From the NCBI RefSeq assembly GCF_027483985.1, contig NZ_JAIXTJ010000050.1, positions 124,001 to 188,000 on the forward strand: a DNA stretch of 64,000 nucleotides, read 5' to 3'. The position numbers and the translations under genes are program-made. Below the pieces are notes generated by a model. It was not told the origin of the DNA, did not search any database, and saw nothing but the letters and a program-made list of their open reading frames with translations. Origin of the DNA: Flavobacterium sp. (GTDB lineage: Bacteria > Bacteroidota > Bacteroidia > Flavobacteriales > Flavobacteriaceae). Below are positions 59,610 to 64,000 of the stretch, in pieces. How positions within the stretch are numbered: position 1 is the stretch's first letter; every line of letters starts with the position of its first letter.

Positions 59610-60860
59610 ATGACATTCAACGATTTAAATTTATTAAAAAACATACAACAGGCATTAACCGAAGAAGGTTATGAATCGCCTACTCCTATTCAGCAACAAG
59701 CTATTCCTATTATTCTAGAAGGAACCGATTTAGTTGGTTGTGCTCAAACTGGTACCGGAAAAACAGCTGCTTTTGCTATTCCGATCATTAATGCGCTACA
59801 CAGAATTGTGGGTTCGTCTTCTAAAAAGAAATATATTAGAACTTTGGTGGTAACGCCAACAAGAGAATTAGCCATACAAATTGATGAAAGTTTTAACACT
59901 TACGGAAAATATACCAATATTCGTTCGATGGTTATATTTGGTGGCGTTAGTCAAGTACCGCAAGTAGATCAATTAAAAAAAGGAATTGATATTCTTATCG
60001 CAACTCCAGGAAGACTTTTAGATTTACACAAACAAGGCTTTATAGACTTAGATCATTTGCATTTTTTGGTTTTAGATGAAGCCGATCAAATGTTGGATAT
60101 GGGATTTATCAATGATGTAAAGAAAATCGTAAAACTTACTCCTGATAACCGACAAACGCTTTTATTTTCGGCTACAATGCCAATGGCAATTCGTGAACTA
60201 GCCGATACTTTTTTAAGAAAACCCAAGTATGTTTCTGTAGATCCAGTTTCTTCTACTGCTGAAAAAGTAAATCAAAAAGTCTATTTTGTAGGTAAAGAAG
60301 ATAAAAGGAAGTTATTATATCATATCATCAGAAACGATAAACTCGAAAACGTTTTGGTTTTTACTCGAACTAAACACGGTGCAGATAATGTGGTTAAAGC
60401 ATTAAAGAAAAATAATGTAACTGCTGAGGCAATTCACGGTGACAAATCTCAGAATGCAAGACAGCGCGTTTTAGATGCTTTTAAAAATAAAGAAATTTCA
60501 GTTTTAGTGGCTACCGATATTGCAGCTCGCGGAATTGATATTGAGAGTTTACCTTATGTAATAAATTTTGATATTCCGAATATTTCAGAAACTTATGTAC
60601 ACCGAATTGGTCGAACCGGACGAGCAGGAAACAGTGGTTTGGCAATATCGTTTTGTGCAAAAGACGAACAACCTTATTGGAAAGATATTGAAAAACTAAT
60701 AAAAATAAGTGTTAAGGTAGAAAAAGAACATCCGTATCCATATACTAATGAAGTTCCAAATCCGGATGCAAAACCTGATTTGAGAAACAAAAAGAAACCT
60801 GAAAACGGTACTTCAAGAAAATCAGATGCTTCTAAAAAGAATAAAAAACGTTGGTATTAA
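59610..60860 (+). CDS. DEAD-box RNA helicase, RhlE type, 416 aa
   Basis: ATP-dependent RNA helicase. The ATG at 59610 (MTFNDLNLLKNIQQAL) replaces a TTG upstream. All core motifs are present: the Q-motif PTPIQQQAIP, Walker A AQTGTGKT near residue 47, PTRELAIQ, TPGRLL, DEAD in VLDEADQMLDMGF near 152, SAT, then ARGIDI and HRIGRTGRAG in the second half. The C-terminus is a short basic Lys/Arg tail (NKKKPENGTSRKS) as in RhlE proteins. It acts in RNA remodelling or decay. Its stop overlaps the convergent histidine kinase gene by 4 bases. Confidence 0.94.
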   Translation: MTFNDLNLLKNIQQALTEEGYESPTPIQQQAIPIILEGTDLVGCAQTGTGKTAAFAIPIINALHRIVGSSSKKKYIRTLVVTPTRELAIQIDESFNTYGKYTNIRSMVIFGGVSQVPQVDQLKKGIDILIATPGRLLDLHKQGFIDLDHLHFLVLDEADQMLDMGFINDVKKIVKLTPDNRQTLLFSATMPMAIRELADTFLRKPKYVSVDPVSSTAEKVNQKVYFVGKEDKRKLLYHIIRNDKLENVLVFTRTKHGADNVVKALKKNNVTAEAIHGDKSQNARQRVLDAFKNKEISVLVATDIAARGIDIESLPYVINFDIPNISETYVHRIGRTGRAGNSGLAISFCAKDEQPYWKDIEKLIKISVKVEKEHPYPYTNEVPNPDAKPDLRNKKKPENGTSRKSDASKKNKKRWY

Positions 60861-63058
60861 TCAACGTTTTTTTTGTTTACTAAGTTATTTATAACTTGAA
60901 AAAGTCTAGCTTGTTCAAATGGTTTTATGATAATATCATTCATTCCACTTGACAATGCTTGTTCTGTGATTTCTTGTTTGTCAAATGCTGTAAGCGCAAT
61001 AACTGGTGTGGTTATTCCTTTTTTTCGAATAAGCTTTGTAGTGTCAAATCCGTTTATAATGGGCATATTGATGTCCATTAATATTACATCAAAATATTCT
61101 TTATCCAATAACTCGATTGCTGCATAACCATCATCAAGAATGGTACATTTTAAATTGTTGCTTTCTAATATCTTTTTTGTCACGATTTGGTTTATTTTAT
61201 TGTCTTCTACAACCAATATTTTATAAAAATTATTAGAAGACAAGTCTACATCAATGTTGTTTATAATTTCATTCTTTTTAGTTTCATCCGCTTCAAAACC
61301 AATTGTAAATGAAAAAGTAGTTCCTTTGCCTTCTTCACTTTCAAGTTCAATTTTACTACCAAACAACTCCGTTAACCTTTGAACTATGGATAATCCTAAA
61401 CCTGTTCCTTGGTAATCGCCTTCTTTGCGTTCGATTTGAACAAATTTTTCAAAGATTTTCTCTTGATCTTCTTTGGCAATTCCAATTCCGTTATCTTTCA
61501 CTTGAAAATTGATAAAGTGTTCTGTTCCTTCAATACGATCAACTTTCGCAATTACTTCAACAATTCCATCTTTCGTAAATTTTAAGGCATTACTAACTAA
61601 ATTCATAAAAATTTGAGACAATCGAAGTTTGTCACCAATCAAAAATTCAGGAATAGCTTCATCAATATCTGCGATAAGTTGATTATCATTTTTTACTGCA
61701 ATAAATTCAAGAGAATCTACAATAGTTTTTATTTCATCAGAAATATTAAAAATCATACTCTCTAAAGTAATTTTGTTTTCCTCAATTTTATTTATTTGAA
61801 GTAAATCATTTACAAGCGAAAGCAAATATCTGGCTGAAAATTTAAGTGAATTTAAATGAGGACTGTTAGCCAATTCTTTATGCTCATCTAGAATAATATT
61901 GGTTATTCCAACCACACCATAAAGTGGTGTCCTTAATTCGTGACTAATTGTTGAAACAAATTGCGTTTTTAGTTGTGAAGCGACTTCGGCTTTTTCTTTA
62001 GCAATTTTTAATTCTTTATTTGCTTCTTGCAATTCTCTATTAGATTCATCTCTAAAGACATTATTTTTATACAAAGAGTAAAGTAACAATAGTAGAATAA
62101 ACAAAATAATAACAAAAAGTAAAACAATCAACTTAGATTCCTTTAAATCTTTAGATTGTTTGGTTTTTTCATTTTCAATTTTATCAATTTGTCGTTGATA
62201 TTCAGCAAGTTCTATTTCACTTCCTGCTAATTTTACTTTCTTTATTCGTTCTTCATTATATACTTTATCTTTTAAATCATGATGAAGATTTAGATAATAA
62301 AAGGCTTTTTCATAATTTTTATTTTTTTTGTAATGCTTTGAAAAGTCGTTATAAACATCGCAAATATTTGAATCTAAAAATTCAGAAGTATTTTGTTTAC
62401 TTAAAGCAATGGCTTTATTAAAGTAGGATTCTGCCTCAGCATTATTATTATAAAAACTAAAATACGAACCCATCATTGTATAGTAAGATATTTTCGCTTC
62501 CAATTCATTACTTGAAAAAATATAAGCTTTAGAACTATTGAGATAAACGATACCATTATTAAAATCTTCGGTAGCAAAATAAGCAGACGCAATGTTCAAA
62601 TTGGTATACATTATCTCAATCGAATCTTTAATTTTCTTCGAAAAATAAAGTGCCTTTTTGTAATAAACTATACTCTTTTTAAAATCATTTTTTCTATAAG
62701 AATAATAACTACCAATATTGTTATTTACCCAATCTTGAATCGAATCATTTTTAGCTAATTCAGCATGCTTTAAAGCTTTAAGGTAGTAATCTAATCCTTT
62801 ATCTGGATTATAAAATTCTTCAAAATTTAGTCCAATTACATTATAGGCTTTGGCCATTAATGCATCATCATTAATTTTGTAGGCGTTGTCTAAAGCTATT
62901 TTAGATAGTTTAAGCGATTTATCTACATCTAAACTAAAAAAAGCCGTTCCAGCTTCCATCAAGGTTTTTTCAATTTCTTTTTTAGATTGAACTTGACTAG
63001 TTGCTAACTGACAAAAGGTTAACGCAATAAGGATGATTAAATTTTTGTAAATTTTCAA
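60857..63058 (-). CDS. hybrid sensor histidine kinase with TPR sensor and receiver domain, 733 aa
   Basis: A signal peptide is followed by TPR repeats (about residues 30-285, KGLDYYLKALKHAELA and similar), a transmembrane segment near residue 320, and a coiled coil. The histidine phospho-acceptor domain (TISHELRTPLYGVVG near 383), the HATPase_c domain (NGIGIAKEDQEKIFEKF, GTGLGLSIVQRL) and a C-terminal receiver with its aspartate in ILMDINMP follow. It should sense an extracytoplasmic signal and pass phosphate through its own receiver. No ATG fits: TTG at 63058 gives KIYKNLIILIALTFCQLAT as signal, and TTG at 63076 adds six residues. The output partner is not in the window. Confidence 0.88.
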   Translation of the reverse strand: MKIYKNLIILIALTFCQLATSQVQSKKEIEKTLMEAGTAFFSLDVDKSLKLSKIALDNAYKINDDALMAKAYNVIGLNFEEFYNPDKGLDYYLKALKHAELAKNDSIQDWVNNNIGSYYSYRKNDFKKSIVYYKKALYFSKKIKDSIEIMYTNLNIASAYFATEDFNNGIVYLNSSKAYIFSSNELEAKISYYTMMGSYFSFYNNNAEAESYFNKAIALSKQNTSEFLDSNICDVYNDFSKHYKKNKNYEKAFYYLNLHHDLKDKVYNEERIKKVKLAGSEIELAEYQRQIDKIENEKTKQSKDLKESKLIVLLFVIILFILLLLLYSLYKNNVFRDESNRELQEANKELKIAKEKAEVASQLKTQFVSTISHELRTPLYGVVGITNIILDEHKELANSPHLNSLKFSARYLLSLVNDLLQINKIEENKITLESMIFNISDEIKTIVDSLEFIAVKNDNQLIADIDEAIPEFLIGDKLRLSQIFMNLVSNALKFTKDGIVEVIAKVDRIEGTEHFINFQVKDNGIGIAKEDQEKIFEKFVQIERKEGDYQGTGLGLSIVQRLTELFGSKIELESEEGKGTTFSFTIGFEADETKKNEIINNIDVDLSSNNFYKILVVEDNKINQIVTKKILESNNLKCTILDDGYAAIELLDKEYFDVILMDINMPIINGFDTTKLIRKKGITTPVIALTAFDKQEITEQALSSGMNDIIIKPFEQARLFQVINNLVNKKNVD

Positions 63059-63110
63059 ATCGGTTTTATTATGCAATTACTAAAAATATAGTTTAAATCT
63101 TAAAAATATA

Positions 63111-63138
63111 AAAAATCCCAAAATAAATTGGGATTTTT
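63111..63138 (-). terminator. intrinsic terminator after the EttA-like gene
   Basis: Perfect 11-bp stem AAAAATCCCAA/TTGGGATTTTT with a 6-base loop, T-rich on the minus strand, 13 bases beyond the stop at 63152. Confidence 0.88.
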
Positions 63139-63151
63139 TACAAATATATAA

Positions 63152-64000
63152 TTAATTTCTAATAAGTTTTTTATATTTCAATCGTTTTGGTGTTAAATCT
63201 CCGCCAAGTCGTTTTTTCTTATTTTCTTCATATTCAGAAAAACCTCCTTCGAAATAGTACACTTGTGAATCACCTTCAAAAGCTAAGATATGCGTACAAA
63301 TTCTATCTAAAAACCATCTATCGTGTGAGATAACAACTGCACAACCTGCAAAATTTTCTAAACCTTCTTCAAGAGCACGAAGTGTGTTGATATCTAAATC
63401 GTTCGTAGGCTCATCTAATAAAAGTACGTTTCCTTCTTCTTTTAGTGTCATTGCCAAGTGCAAACGGTTGCGTTCACCACCAGAAAGTGCCGAAACTTTT
63501 TTGTTTTGCTCACTTCCGCCAAAGTTGAATCTCGATAAATATGCTCTTGAATTTACTTGTCGTCCGCCCATCATTATTAATTCTTGTCCATCACAAAAAT
63601 TTTCCCAAATCGATTTGTTTGGATCAATGTTAGAGTGGGATTGATCAACATAGGCAATTTTTACTGTTTCACCAATACTAAATGTTCCGCCATCAGATGT
63701 TTCTTCGCCCATTATCATTCTAAAAATGGTAGATTTTCCTGCTCCATTTGGTCCGATGATACCTACGATACCTGCTTGTGGTAACGTAAAATTTAAATCA
63801 TCATATAATAATTTCTCTCCAAATGCTTTAGCAACACCTTTAGCTTCAATAACATTAGTACCCAAACGCGGACCATTTGGAATGTAGATTTCTAATTTTT
63901 CATCTAATTCTTTTTGATCTTCGTTTAACAGCTTATCATAGTTTTGAAGACGAGCTTTTTGTTTGGTTTGTCTTCCTTTGGCACCTTGTCTTACCCAATC
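63152..64000 (-). CDS. ettA: ABC-F ATPase, EttA-like energy-dependent translational throttle (5' part outside window)
   Basis: The last 282 codons of an EttA-type ABC-F protein are in the window; the frame stays open to the right edge. Seen here are the linker region (DWVRQGAKGRQTKQKARLQ) and the second ATPase domain, with Walker A GPNGAGKST, signature LSGGERNRLHLA and Walker B LLLDEPTNDLD, then FAGCAVVISHDRWFLDRI. The end (RLGGDLTPKRLKYKKLIRN) resembles EttA. EttA binds the ribosomal E site and gates early elongation according to the ADP/ATP ratio. The subfamily call rests on this half only. Confidence 0.9.
   Translation of the reverse strand, partial: DWVRQGAKGRQTKQKARLQNYDKLLNEDQKELDEKLEIYIPNGPRLGTNVIEAKGVAKAFGEKLLYDDLNFTLPQAGIVGIIGPNGAGKSTIFRMIMGEETSDGGTFSIGETVKIAYVDQSHSNIDPNKSIWENFCDGQELIMMGGRQVNSRAYLSRFNFGGSEQNKKVSALSGGERNRLHLAMTLKEEGNVLLLDEPTNDLDINTLRALEEGLENFAGCAVVISHDRWFLDRICTHILAFEGDSQVYYFEGGFSEYEENKKKRLGGDLTPKRLKYKKLIRN

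Overview
The window is AT-rich, densely coded DNA from a member of the Bacteroidota, most likely Flavobacterium or a close relative. The evidence is family-level. It carries a PorX-type response regulator with a PglZ domain, SusC-like and PorT-like outer-membrane proteins, many secreted metallopeptidases and lipoproteins, and start sites with few Shine-Dalgarno sequences. Several promoters fit the flavobacterial consensus TTG-N17..23-TAnnTTTG. No rRNA, tRNA, CRISPR array, prophage or intact insertion sequence was recognised. Both ends of the window cut through genes: an MFS transporter on the left and an EttA-type ABC-F protein on the right.

1 to 16 kb is the accessory, most interesting part. 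On the minus strand lie an MFS transporter, an outer-membrane porin and a small InsA-like DNA-binding protein. Divergent from them is a 12.8-kb run of 13 same-strand genes (2890-15716) ending in a strong bidirectional terminator. The run encodes a flavin reductase, a salicylyl-CoA 5-hydroxylase/OYE fusion, an aryl-CoA ligase, an FMN/Fe-S glutamate-synthase-like protein, a thioesterase, a nitrilase, gentisate 1,2-dioxygenase, an FAH-family hydrolase and maleate isomerase. It also encodes a pterin dehydratase, an unknown protein, a retropepsin-like protein and a 39-residue membrane peptide. Read together, the genes form a CoA-thioester route: aromatic acid to acyl-CoA, to gentisyl-CoA, to gentisate, to maleylpyruvate, to maleate plus pyruvate, to fumarate. 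The route needs no glutathione-dependent maleylpyruvate isomerase. The operon gaps contain several AT-rich repeat families.

16 to 36 kb holds peptidases (DUF885, archaemetzincin, M13, oligopeptidase B, a DUF5117-type metalloprotease) and core genes: porX, tsaE, alanine dehydrogenase, a cysteine-synthase-like enzyme, ebfC, a threonine aldolase, and prfB with its programmed +1 frameshift. A transglutaminase-like gene at 25.5 kb is broken by one extra base in an A7 run. A 13-bp tandem repeat lies before ebfC, and a 13-bp perfect inverted repeat encloses the tsaE promoter.

36 to 51 kb contains a candidate small RNA with its own promoter and terminator, a lysine-rich histone-H1-like gene, and a phosphate-uptake operon (DUF47, Pit permease, OprO/P-like porin). 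It then carries an acyl-CoA carboxylase beta subunit, an M1 peptidase, menE with a CPBP protease, an ArsC-like protein, a TonB-dependent receptor, a 55-residue membrane peptide and CorA.

52 to 64 kb has the histidine-degradation genes hutI and hutG, separated by a lipoprotein and two paralogous coiled-coil membrane proteins. A likely six-gene operon of small secreted proteins starts at hutG. The window ends with a DEAD-box helicase, a hybrid TPR histidine kinase and the truncated ettA-like gene.
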